The notes beneath the pieces are model-generated. The model was not told the origin of the DNA. It searched no databases and saw only the letters and a program-made list of their open reading frames with translations. A program made the translations under genes and the position numbers. Positions 23,208 to 31,474 of a stretch of 64,000 bases of DNA are shown here, one piece after another. Origin of the DNA: JANNYA01 sp031422315 (GTDB lineage: Bacteria; Pseudomonadota; Gammaproteobacteria; Xanthomonadales; SZUA-5); assembly GCA_031422315.1 (NCBI GenBank), contig JANOQN010000068.1, forward strand, positions 306,853 through 370,852, in the 5' to 3' direction. The stretch's first letter is position 1. The number at the start of each line of letters is the position of its first letter.

Positions 23208-25388
23208 CTAAAACCCCCAATCCAAACTAACCCCAAAATTACGCCCGGGCTCATCTAAACCTGTGCCGTGTTCGCGATAGCGCTTGTCGGCGATATTTTC
23301 AGCCGAAAAACCTAGCTTTATTGAATTGTTGAGCCGCCAATCGGCTCTGAAATTTAGGCTCACCCAACCAGCTGTGCCGTTTGGATTAATGCGCGGATCG
23401 GACAAATCGCGCGCGCTTAAGCGATCTTGCCGGGTCGCGTAAAGACTGTAGCCATCAATACTAATGGCATCGCTGATTTGGTGGCTGAGCCCCAGCTTGC
23501 CAAATAGCGGCGGTATGCGGTCAGCGTTATCTTCGCTTAGTGCCAGCTGTTCAGTACCGCGTGTGAGCGTGGCGCTCAAATAGCCTTGGGTTTTTTCGTT
23601 GAACTGGTAGCGGCTGGCCAGTTCAATGCCGTAAAGGTCAAGCTGAGTGGCGTTGACGTTGCGCACAATGATTTGCCCGGCGGGCGTGCGCTCGCCGCTT
23701 TCTAAGGAAGTGATTTTGTCCTGATAGCGGCTTTTGAATACATAGGCTTCGCCCTGCCAGCGCTCGCCGGACCACTTCACGCCGGTGTCAACGCTGTCGA
23801 TTATTTCGGGCTCTAGTTCGCCATTGGGTTGGTTAAAGCGATTGCCGGGTCTGGCACCAAACGCACCTAAATCAAACACGTTGGGTGCGCGAAAGCCGCG
23901 GCCCAAATTGGCGACCAGATTGATTTGCTCGGTTAGCGTAAAGCGTAGGCCAAGATTGCCAGTGGTTTGTTTGGGCGCAATATCAATGCCAATGCCCACA
24001 CCTGGAACCGGCGGCAGCTTGACGCTGAAACGACTGTGGCGCAAGCCTGCTTGTATGTCCAGGCGCTCAATGCCGTAGTAATCCAATGCTATGAATGCGC
24101 CATTGGAATCCATTGTTGAGCCATCCGGAAAACGCGGTGCGCGTACGCTGGTGGCGCCGGTATTGATGTTGGTGCGCACCCGCGTGCTGGCAATTTTATC
24201 CGCGAAACGCTCGAAGCCATACGTCCAGAGCGCATCGCCCTGGCTTTTATCAAACTGCATCAGCACGCCGTTCAATTCGCTGCGGCTGCGCTCGGTATCA
24301 CGATTCAGCGAATTGAAATCGCGGTTCAGTCGTCCATCAACAATATCTTGCCGGCCTAGCGTTAGATCAAAGCCATCATAAAGCGCAGTTGCTGCGCCAT
24401 TTTGATAGCGCAGCAGGCCAAAGTAGCGCTCTTGCGGCTTGAATAGAAACTCTGAGCTGGTCGGATTGCTTTGACCAAAGCCTGGCACTAGCTCGTCAAA
24501 GCGCGGCGTTTTTGGCTGCCGCGCGTACTGCATTTTGACCTGCAAGCCGTGCTCGGGGTGCGGCTGCCAGCTCAGCGCAAAATCGCTGTAGCGCGCGCTG
24601 AACTCGGTAAACGGAAGCTCATCACCGCCGCCTACGCGCAGGTTTTGGCTGTCTTGATAGCTGCTGCCCAGCTGCATGGCTAAGCCTTCTCGACCGGTTT
24701 GTAGGCTTAAGCGATTGTGCGTTGAGGAATCCGCACTGCCGTAGCGGGATTTCCAAATTCCACTTGTTTGCCAATCACTGCCTTCGAATTTGGGCTCTTT
24801 GGTAATCATGTGTACCACGCCACCCATCGCATCCGAGCCGTATAACACGGACGATGGCCCGCGTACCACTTCAACTTGCTCAACTGCCAAGGCATCAACC
24901 AATGCTGGGTATTGATTGGGTGCATTGCGAAAAAATGCGTTGTTGAGCCTGAAGCCATCGACCAAATGCAGCACCTCCGAACCCTTCAGCCCGCGCACAA
25001 TCACCACACCCTGGCCTGGGGTGGTTTGCTGCACGAAGGTGCCGATTTCGCCGTGCAGTAAATCCGCGACCGTTTGCGCAGGCGTTTTATCAAGCTGCGC
25101 GCGGGTTTTAATCGTTACCGCCACCGGAATATCCTGCGAAAGCTCTTCACGGCGCGTGCCGGTAACTTGAATCGCGTCCAGCGTTTCGGTTTTGTCTTTC
25201 GCCATTGCTGATGCAGCTGATAACACTGAAATTATGCATAAAAACAATAGCTTAGGAGAGAATCCTAGCGTTGGCTGGTAGAATGCAATCAAAATATTTG
25301 CCGGTCTAAAAAGTAAACATTGCGGGAGAGTAATGATTCGCGTTTGGTTTGGAATGGGCCTTAGGTTGGTTTCGCGGCTTGATTGCAT
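23208..25388 (-). CDS. TonB-dependent outer membrane receptor
   Basis: 726 aa. The plug begins after the TonB-box-like TETLDAIQVTGTRREELSQDIPVAVT (about 68-92) and includes GVVIVRGLKGSEVLHLVDGFRLN and VEQVEVVRGPSSVLYGSDAMGGVVHMITK. The remaining 500 residues are a 22-strand barrel ending FGVSLDWGF. The pattern is close to heme/vitamin-B12/siderophore receptors, substrate undetermined. The export signal is internal (about residues 44-63, LLFLCIISVLSAASAMA), so the annotated ATG at 25388 gives an oddly long leader and lies within a perfect palindrome; a later start is likely. Divergent from the CsiV-like gene. Confidence 0.88.
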   Translation of the reverse strand: MQSSRETNLRPIPNQTRIITLPQCLLFRPANILIAFYQPTLGFSPKLLFLCIISVLSAASAMAKDKTETLDAIQVTGTRREELSQDIPVAVTIKTRAQLDKTPAQTVADLLHGEIGTFVQQTTPGQGVVIVRGLKGSEVLHLVDGFRLNNAFFRNAPNQYPALVDALAVEQVEVVRGPSSVLYGSDAMGGVVHMITKEPKFEGSDWQTSGIWKSRYGSADSSTHNRLSLQTGREGLAMQLGSSYQDSQNLRVGGGDELPFTEFSARYSDFALSWQPHPEHGLQVKMQYARQPKTPRFDELVPGFGQSNPTSSEFLFKPQERYFGLLRYQNGAATALYDGFDLTLGRQDIVDGRLNRDFNSLNRDTERSRSELNGVLMQFDKSQGDALWTYGFERFADKIASTRVRTNINTGATSVRAPRFPDGSTMDSNGAFIALDYYGIERLDIQAGLRHSRFSVKLPPVPGVGIGIDIAPKQTTGNLGLRFTLTEQINLVANLGRGFRAPNVFDLGAFGARPGNRFNQPNGELEPEIIDSVDTGVKWSGERWQGEAYVFKSRYQDKITSLESGERTPAGQIIVRNVNATQLDLYGIELASRYQFNEKTQGYLSATLTRGTEQLALSEDNADRIPPLFGKLGLSHQISDAISIDGYSLYATRQDRLSARDLSDPRINPNGTAGWVSLNFRADWRLNNSIKLGFSAENIADKRYREHGTGLDEPGRNFGVSLDWGF

Positions 25389-25401
25389 TCGTGCGAATGC
25401 A
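25384..25401. promoter_or_regulatory. 18-bp palindrome at the TonB-receptor 5' end
   Basis: TGCATTCG-TG-CGAATGCA, perfect 8-bp arms, lies 41 bp ahead of the CsiV-like ATG and overlaps the first possible receptor start codon. Its symmetry and place in a 53-bp divergent gap suggest an operator. It is not a recognisable Fur box. Confidence 0.5.
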
Positions 25402-25441
25402 GGTTAAGCTTGCGATTCACCTTTGTTGATTTGGCATAAGC

Positions 25442-26032
25442 ATGCGCATTCGTTTTTTCGGTTTGATTTTTACTTGGCTGATGCTGCTCTCGAGCCCCAC
25501 TTATGCGCAGTCTGAAGAGTCTGAAAACATCGACGAACTGCCCTCAAGCACTGAGCAAGTTCAAATTGAGGTGATTGTCTTTGAATTTCCGGGTAAAGGC
25601 GCTGGCTCGGAGCTAAAAGCAGGTCAAACGCCGGTTCAGACTAGCGGCCGAGCGATTGCTGATTCCGGCGCCGAGTCGGAAAATTTTGTCAAAATTCCAG
25701 AAAATCAGGCTGCATTGGCTGGCGCACTCGCCAGGTTACGCACCAGTGCAGACACCAAGCCGCTGGTATTCAGCGCATGGCGGCAAAACCTAAGCGACGC
25801 CACCTGGGTGAGCTTAAGTTCAAATGACGCTTCCGGCGCAAAAGTTACAGGCCGCGTGCGAATGACTTCGGGCAAACCGTTGAGCGTACAAATCGAACTC
25901 AACTTAACGAGCTTGGAGGCTAAACAATACCGCTTGCGATCTACCCGGCCAGGACATTTTGGAGAAACACTGCTGTTTGACCATCCAGCGCTGGGTGCGC
26001 TGGTGCGAATTGCGCAGGTGCAAGGGAATTGA
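25442..26032 (+). CDS. CsiV-like secreted protein
   Basis: 196 aa with a signal peptide (about 1-22, ending TYA-Q). Residues about 38-50 (QIEVIVFEFPGKG) match the conserved Q-V-E-V-I-I-F opening of the CsiV family (PF10972), and the C-terminal LLFDHPALGALVRIAQV matches its F-D-H-P-x-x-G-x-L-V-R-I motif. CsiV proteins in gammaproteobacteria are periplasmic and have been linked to peptidoglycan; in some species they control wall enzymes. Its stop overlaps the TTG start of the acyltransferase gene (TTGA), so the two are translationally coupled, an unusual partner for CsiV. Confidence 0.75.
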   Translation: MRIRFFGLIFTWLMLLSSPTYAQSEESENIDELPSSTEQVQIEVIVFEFPGKGAGSELKAGQTPVQTSGRAIADSGAESENFVKIPENQAALAGALARLRTSADTKPLVFSAWRQNLSDATWVSLSSNDASGAKVTGRVRMTSGKPLSVQIELNLTSLEAKQYRLRSTRPGHFGETLLFDHPALGALVRIAQVQGN

Positions 26033-27036
26033 GTAGTCAGTTAGCTGATAAACCCCGGCTTGCCGGCTTAGATGAACTACGCGGTCTTGCAGCACTTTTG
26101 GTGCTGATTATGCATTTAATCCAAACAGTTAACTTAGGCTCTGGGACTGGCGTAATTGGGTTAGGCGGAGTCAGTGGGTTTTTTATTCTTACTGGGTTTT
26201 TGATGCCTTATTTGCTCGTTGAAAAATATGCGAATTTTAAAAATTCAACAATATTGTTTCTTTCTAAGCGACTGCTTCGACTTTCACCACCCTTCTTAAT
26301 TGCAGCGGTTATTGTCGCATCCTACCAAGTCGTTCGAGGCCATATTTCAGCCGCAGAGCAGTTAAGTGCTGAGATGATTGGTTGCCATTTGACCTATAGC
26401 TGCGGGCTACTTCAGCTTAGATGGTATGGAGAGATATTCTGGACGCTCGCCATTGAATTCCAATATTATTTATTTGCTGCATTTGTGATGCTAGTGATAG
26501 GATTTATTAGCAGGCCACACAGAATAGTCGTGTTGGCAATTATCGCTACTTCAATGGTTTTACTGCAATTTGCTTTGCAATCTTCCAGTATCGACAGTGC
26601 AATCGTTAAAGACTGGATGCCTAAATACTCGATTAGATTTGCAATTGGACTCGTATGCTACGGACTCTATTTAGGCATTAAGCCAGCCATGCTTTGGCCA
26701 CTGTTAGCGCTGCTTATTTATTTCGATTGGCACCACGTAATCCATGGATTTACTATTGCTTTTTTTTCAATCTGCCTTGTTTTCCAATCGAGTAATCGTT
26801 TTGCGCCATTCAAATGGCTGGGTAAAGTTTCTTATTCGCTATACTTAACTCATGCTTTGTTTGGCGTTGTTGCAGCAAAATCTTTACTGTTGGTGTTTAG
26901 CTTCGAAGGTGCCGATGTGTTGGCGATTTTTTTCGGAGCTGCGGTATCTTTCGCGGTGGCACACATTTTTTGGTATTTTATAGAGCGACCTGCACAGCGC
27001 TGGTCTGATGCCGTCAAAGGCGAAAAGCTAACCTAG
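26029..27036 (+). CDS. Acyltransferase 3 family membrane protein (OafA/YrhL-like)
   Basis: 335 aa starting at TTG 26029, overlapping the previous stop by four bases. The family signature is clear: RLAGLDELRGLAALLVLIMHL (catalytic-type His near residue 29), SGFFILTGFLMPYLL at about 48-62, SKRLLRLSPPFLIAA at about 77-91, with about ten membrane helices to the C-terminus, where FKWLGKVSYSLYLTHALFG closes the fold. These inner-membrane proteins acetylate surface sugars. The sequence is distinctly A+T-rich compared with flanking genes, consistent with acquisition by transfer. Convergent with the RluF gene 17 bp away. Confidence 0.85.
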   Translation: MSSQLADKPRLAGLDELRGLAALLVLIMHLIQTVNLGSGTGVIGLGGVSGFFILTGFLMPYLLVEKYANFKNSTILFLSKRLLRLSPPFLIAAVIVASYQVVRGHISAAEQLSAEMIGCHLTYSCGLLQLRWYGEIFWTLAIEFQYYLFAAFVMLVIGFISRPHRIVVLAIIATSMVLLQFALQSSSIDSAIVKDWMPKYSIRFAIGLVCYGLYLGIKPAMLWPLLALLIYFDWHHVIHGFTIAFFSICLVFQSSNRFAPFKWLGKVSYSLYLTHALFGVVAAKSLLLVFSFEGADVLAIFFGAAVSFAVAHIFWYFIERPAQRWSDAVKGEKLT

Positions 27037-27053
27037 ATATTGGTACTCGGTTT

Positions 27054-28637
27054 TCATCTTTTGCTCGATTTGCCTGCCGACCGTGCGGTGCCACGTTCTG
27101 CGCGCGGTGCAAAGCTGCGCGCGGGTTTTAGCTCGGCTTTGCGCGCTGCGTAGCCTTTTGCGGCTGGCTTTTCGGCCGGTGCTCTGCGGCCCGGGCGATT
27201 TTTGTCAGCCCAGATGTTCGGGTTTTTTCGGCCTGGTTTTCGATCAGTAGCGGCTGCGCTGTCGCGATCAAATGTGCGCTCGTTGCTGATAATGCGCTTG
27301 CTTGGTGCGTTTTTTGCTGATCCTGATTTTTTCGGGCCTGACTTTCTCGGGTCTGACTTACCAAATCCTGAGCTTCTATTGGCTTCGGCGCCAAATGCTG
27401 GTCTGGCATCTTTCATCGGCGCTGACTTGCGTGACGGCATGCCAAACCCGCTGCGTTCGCGTGCTGCGGGGTTCGTTTTTGCGCCTAGTTTTTTGAGTTT
27501 TTCTGCGCGCTTCAGGCCAGCGGGTGCTTTGCCGGTGCGCGCGACCTTTATGACCACGGATTTGCGCGCAGCCAAGCGCACTTTCGGGCGCTCAGCGCGG
27601 GTAGGCTTTTCTATCTCGGGCGTAGCAGCAGCGCTTTTTGGCCCAGGCTTTCGGTTTGGCAAAGGCAGCACATCGCCATCCAGGCGCTTGCGCAGCTCAA
27701 TAATTTCAGCCTGCGTTAAATTACGCCATTTGCCCAGTTTTAAGTGGCCAATGCCGATATTTAAAACGCGAACCCGGGTTAAGCGCTGCACATGATAACC
27801 AAACGCATCTGCCATACGCCGAATTTGCCGATTCATACCTTCAGTCAAAACAATATTGAAGGTTTTAGCGCCCAGCTTAAAAGTTTTGCACGGTTTAGTC
27901 GTGCGATTTAAAATCTGCACGCCCTGGCTCATTTGCGTTAAATCGGCCTGATCAAGTTTACGATCTACCGTTACTACATATTCTTTTTCGTGTTGATATT
28001 CTTTTCGCAGGATTTTGTTGACGATATCGCCGTCATTGGTCAGCAAAATGAGTCCATCAGAATCTTTATCAAGTCGGCCAATCGGGAATATGCGCTCGCT
28101 GTGGCCGATAAAATCGACAATATTACCGCCCACCTCAAGATTGGTGGTACATTCAACGCCGGTCGGCTTATTTAGCGCAATATAAACGCGCTTGGGTTTG
28201 GCATTTAAGCCGAGTAATTCACCATCAACGCGTACCTGATCAGCGGGGCCAACGGAGTCGCCCATTTGTGCCAGTGTTTCGTTGATAGTAATACGCCCTG
28301 ATTCAACCCATAAATCCGCATCGCGCCTGGAGCAAACACCGCGGTCTGAAATATATTTATTAATGCGCTCGCGTGAATCCGGCGAGAATCCGCCGTAAAT
28401 CGCACCGGCTTCAGAAGATGGATTGCCATCAATTTCGGAGTCAGGTGTTAACCAGTCTTCGTTAAAATCGGGCGTGGGTAACGCTATGGGTGCGCGTTTG
28501 ATAATTCTGCGTTTGGGTTTGTTATCACCGGCGGGTATCGGCGCCGCTTTTTTCGCGCTTGGTATTCGTTTCGCGGGCGCTGTGGTGCGCGCAGTTTTGC
28601 GGGCGGCAGTTTTGTACAAACTTGGTTTATCGGCCAT
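27054..28637 (-). CDS. rluF: 23S rRNA pseudouridine synthase RluF-like, with long basic tails
   Basis: 527 aa against about 290 for E. coli RluF. The core is canonical: an S4 RNA-binding domain at about 89-145 (RERINKYISDRGVCSRRDADLWVESG) and the RsuA-type catalytic domain with GRLDKDSDGLILLTNDGD (nucleophile D190) and LTEGMNRQIRRMADAFGYHVQRL. Both flanks are Lys/Arg/Ala/Pro-rich and look disordered (about 1-55 and 315-527), which would add nonspecific RNA affinity. RluF modifies U2604 (and U2605) in 23S rRNA; specificity here is by similarity. It overlaps nothing; the AlgZ-like kinase stop is three bases upstream, so they are probably co-transcribed. Confidence 0.88.
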   Translation of the reverse strand: MADKPSLYKTAARKTARTTAPAKRIPSAKKAAPIPAGDNKPKRRIIKRAPIALPTPDFNEDWLTPDSEIDGNPSSEAGAIYGGFSPDSRERINKYISDRGVCSRRDADLWVESGRITINETLAQMGDSVGPADQVRVDGELLGLNAKPKRVYIALNKPTGVECTTNLEVGGNIVDFIGHSERIFPIGRLDKDSDGLILLTNDGDIVNKILRKEYQHEKEYVVTVDRKLDQADLTQMSQGVQILNRTTKPCKTFKLGAKTFNIVLTEGMNRQIRRMADAFGYHVQRLTRVRVLNIGIGHLKLGKWRNLTQAEIIELRKRLDGDVLPLPNRKPGPKSAAATPEIEKPTRAERPKVRLAARKSVVIKVARTGKAPAGLKRAEKLKKLGAKTNPAARERSGFGMPSRKSAPMKDARPAFGAEANRSSGFGKSDPRKSGPKKSGSAKNAPSKRIISNERTFDRDSAAATDRKPGRKNPNIWADKNRPGRRAPAEKPAAKGYAARKAELKPARSFAPRAERGTARSAGKSSKR

Positions 28638-28639
28638 AG

Positions 28640-29737
28640 CTAAAATCCTGATTGAAGCGGTAGCACTAGCTGTGCCGTGTAGTCGTGCGCGGTTTCGATA
28701 ATTTCCAGCGCGGCATGTTTTTGCGTGGCGCTGGCTGGAAAGGCGTAGCGCAAACGGGCGCTTATATTCGCATGCGCTAGGCCATGACCGCGCGCAGGTT
28801 CGTGTGCTGCTTCAGCTTTGGGATTGTGTACCGTCAAAATGAGCTGACTTTTTGATGTTTTGCAGCTCAACGTGACCGTCCCGCCATCAACCCTAGGCTG
28901 TATGCCGTGATAAACCGCATTTTCAACCAGCGGCTGTAGCAAAAGCGGCGGCAGTCGAAAATCCAACGGCGCCTCGCTTAGCTGGTAAACCACTTGCAAA
29001 CGTGCGCCCAAGCGCAACTGTTCTATGGCGAGATAGCCTTTCGCCAATTCAAGCTCTTCCGCCAGCGAAATCGGCTCGTCACCCGCTTTTAATGCGGCGC
29101 GAAATAGCTCAGACAAGTCCACTAACACGCGTTCAGCGCGATCAGCATCAATGCTAATGAGTGAAGTTGCGGTATTGAGCGTATTGAACAAAAAGTGGGG
29201 GCGAATGCGCGCCGTCAGCGCCTGCACCTGCACGCGCGCATTCGCCTGCACTTGCCGCTGCCATTGGTGCTGCATATACATATATCGAAGCGCGATCATG
29301 GCAACCAAAATGCTAAGTCCGGTTACGCGTAGTAAAAAGCTATTGGGCAGCTGCTGATCTTCTGGATACATCATCCGTAAGCCCTGAAAGCTCAGCCAGC
29401 TGCAGGCAAAGGCATTGCAGGCCACCAGAACAATCGCCGCTGCTGCTGCTACCCCCACTTGCAGACGATTCAGCAGCGGCGTCGCCAAACAAAGCGCAGC
29501 ACTGGAAGTCAGCGCCAGCCAGTGTGCCAATACACTGGCAGGCCCCAATGTGGCCCAAAAGCCGACCTGCACCGGCGTAAAACTCGGTGCGAGTACTGCA
29601 ACTGCGGCAACCACCTGCGCCGTCAGCATCAACATCAATACGGTTTTAGCGTCGCAAAAATCCGGCAGCCAAGCGTCAGAGCGCTGAATTTTCGCAGTAG
29701 CGAGCGTTGCTGAACCATTTCGCGGTTGCTGGTTCAT
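28640..29737 (-). CDS. AlgZ/FimS-type sensor histidine kinase (LytS/YehU family)
   Basis: 365 aa from the ATG at 29737; an in-frame TTG at 29779 adds 14 residues. About five membrane helices fill residues 35-155, then the His_kinase domain has the phosphoacceptor in ALTARIRPHFLFNTLNTATSLISID (PHFLFN) and an HATPase region with LPPLLLQPLVENAVYHGIQPRVDGG and RGHGLAHANISARLRYAF. This matches AlgZ (FimS) of Pseudomonas and Xanthomonas, which works with the LytTR regulator AlgR. No response-regulator gene lies beside it in the window, the expected downstream neighbour being replaced by rluF. The stimulus is unknown. Confidence 0.85.
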   Translation of the reverse strand: MNQQPRNGSATLATAKIQRSDAWLPDFCDAKTVLMLMLTAQVVAAVAVLAPSFTPVQVGFWATLGPASVLAHWLALTSSAALCLATPLLNRLQVGVAAAAAIVLVACNAFACSWLSFQGLRMMYPEDQQLPNSFLLRVTGLSILVAMIALRYMYMQHQWQRQVQANARVQVQALTARIRPHFLFNTLNTATSLISIDADRAERVLVDLSELFRAALKAGDEPISLAEELELAKGYLAIEQLRLGARLQVVYQLSEAPLDFRLPPLLLQPLVENAVYHGIQPRVDGGTVTLSCKTSKSQLILTVHNPKAEAAHEPARGHGLAHANISARLRYAFPASATQKHAALEIIETAHDYTAQLVLPLQSGF

Positions 29738-29945
29738 GCAAAGCCTAAGCGAATAATGTGTGCCCGAACTTGCTGGCAAAAGCGGCTACACTCCGCGCGC
29801 TCCGCTGGTTTGCGCGCCCAAAAGCCACTCGTCGACTGATTTAAACCGGCCTGGGGTGCGGTTGTATAAACGTCTATTGCCTTATTCACAGTAAAATTTT
29901 CGCCATTTAATAGTCAGTAACTCAGAAACAAGGAAATAAAAACTC

Positions 29946-30878
29946 ATGTCAGCACTTATTTGTGGTTCGCTCGCCTATGACACCTTGATGGTGTTTCAAG
30001 ATCAATTCAAGAACCACATTCTGCCTGACAAAGTGCACATGCTAAACGTTGCTTTTTTTGTGCCGCAAATGCGCCGTGATTTTGGCGGCTGTGCCGGCAA
30101 TATTGCCTATAACTTGAAGCTTTTGGGCGGTGATCCACAGCCGTTTGCTGCCGTAGGTTCCGATTTTGGCAGCTATCGCGCGCATTTTGAGCGCTTAGGG
30201 ATCTCGTTGGCCAATGTGTTGCAGCTTGACGATTGCTATACCGCGCAAGCTTTTATTACGACTGATCTTGATAACAACCAAATCACTGCATTCCATCCGG
30301 GCGCCATGATGCGCTCGAATGAGCAGCACGTTAAAAACGTCCGCGATGTCACGCTGGCCATCATCGCGCCCGACAGTAAAGATGCCATGCTGCAGCACGC
30401 TAACGAATTTACCGAAGCTGGCGTGCCCTTTATTTTTGACCCGGGCCAGGCCATGCCGTTGTTTAATGGCGAAGATTTCCGCCACTTCATCAAGCGCGCG
30501 CAATACGTCTGCGTTAACGACTACGAAAGCGCAATGCTGAGCGAGCGTACTGGCTGGAGCGCCGCCGAAATCGCCTCATACGTGAAAGCCTATATCGTCA
30601 CACGCGGCGGCGATGGTTCAAGCTGGTACGTAGGCAACACAGAGACGCAAATTCCATGCGCAAAAGCTAAGCAAGTCATCGATCCAACCGGCTGCGGTGA
30701 TGCCTATCGCGCTGGATTGATTTTTGGATTGCTGAAAGGTTTTGATATGCCTACGGTTGGTCGCATTGCATCGCTGGCCGGCACCATCAAAATCGAACAC
30801 GCCGGCCCGCAAAATCATATTTACACGCCGGCTGAGTTTGCCGATCGGTTTGCCACGGAATTTGGACATCGGTTTTAA
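29946..30878 (+). CDS. PfkB family carbohydrate/nucleoside kinase (adenosine kinase-like)
   Basis: 310 aa. The ribokinase fold is evident: MSALICGSLAYDTLM at the N-terminus, the FGGCAGNIAYNLKLLGG substrate loop at about 46-62, and VIDPTGCGDAYRAGLIFGLLKG near 240-261 holding the anion hole and catalytic Asp of PfkB signature 2. The GGCAGNIAYNLKLLG form is the one usually annotated as adenosine kinase in proteobacteria. ATP-dependent phosphorylation of adenosine or a related nucleoside in the cytosol is the best guess. AAGGAAA precedes the ATG. Followed by YbjN 126 bp later. Confidence 0.85.
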   Translation: MSALICGSLAYDTLMVFQDQFKNHILPDKVHMLNVAFFVPQMRRDFGGCAGNIAYNLKLLGGDPQPFAAVGSDFGSYRAHFERLGISLANVLQLDDCYTAQAFITTDLDNNQITAFHPGAMMRSNEQHVKNVRDVTLAIIAPDSKDAMLQHANEFTEAGVPFIFDPGQAMPLFNGEDFRHFIKRAQYVCVNDYESAMLSERTGWSAAEIASYVKAYIVTRGGDGSSWYVGNTETQIPCAKAKQVIDPTGCGDAYRAGLIFGLLKGFDMPTVGRIASLAGTIKIEHAGPQNHIYTPAEFADRFATEFGHRF

Positions 30879-31003
30879 TTGTTTCAATATTACGTAGGCC
30901 CCCGAGTTGGGGGGTTGCGAACCTGAAGCGAACTTGCGTTAATTCAAGGCAGGCGCGGAAAACCCGCGCTTAGCGGTAAACCTAAACTAGACAAGGAAAA
31001 CTC

Positions 31004-31450
31004 GTGAAAAAATTTGCTCAAATTCTGATGGCCGTTGCGTTCCTAAGCGTTGGCGCGCTGCAAAACGCTGCCGCTGCGGAAACATTCGATTCTATGTCTG
31101 CGCCTAAAATCGAGCGCACAATCAAGGGCTTTCGCGAAGTTGGTGAATTCAAGGAAGTCAGCAATAACACCTACAGCTTTGTGATTGACGGCTTGAAGAT
31201 TGTAATCTTCAACAAAGGTCAAACGATGCAGCTGTACGCGGGTTTTCGCTCATCGGGCACGTCATTGTCGACCATTAATGAGTGGAACAAAGAACACCGG
31301 TTCACGCGCGCATATCTAGACGGTGACAACGACCCAGTCCTGGAAAGCGACATCGATTTGACCGGCGGTGTTACGCAAGAGAACGTCGATGAATTTGTCC
31401 GCACGTTTTTCGCCTCACTCGTGCAGTACAAAAAGCACATTGAAGGTTAG
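31004..31450 (+). CDS. Secreted YbjN domain protein
   Basis: 148 aa from a GTG at 31004 with AAGGAAA seven bases before. A signal peptide (about 1-24, AAA-E) predicts a periplasmic protein. The body is one YbjN/type III secretion chaperone-like domain (PF10722): KIERTIKGFREVGEFKEVSNNTYSFVIDGLKIVIFNKG, then TLSTINEWNKEHRFTRAYLDGDNDPVLESDIDL, the usual motif around NEWN. Role unknown; periplasmic versions lack the regulatory partner known for E. coli YbjN. glmM starts 24 bp downstream, so read-through is likely. Confidence 0.82.
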   Translation: MKKFAQILMAVAFLSVGALQNAAAAETFDSMSAPKIERTIKGFREVGEFKEVSNNTYSFVIDGLKIVIFNKGQTMQLYAGFRSSGTSLSTINEWNKEHRFTRAYLDGDNDPVLESDIDLTGGVTQENVDEFVRTFFASLVQYKKHIEG

Positions 31451-31474
31451 TGCCGGAAAATTGGCCGCGTTGAA

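Noticed and set aside
27202..27795. 197-aa ORF on the plus strand
   Set aside because: It is the complement of the low-complexity C-terminal tail of rluF and has no family-like features.
30900..30925. Terminator after the PfkB kinase (CCCCC/GGGGG hairpin)
   Set aside because: A stem exists but no T run follows, so it is not called as an intrinsic terminator.
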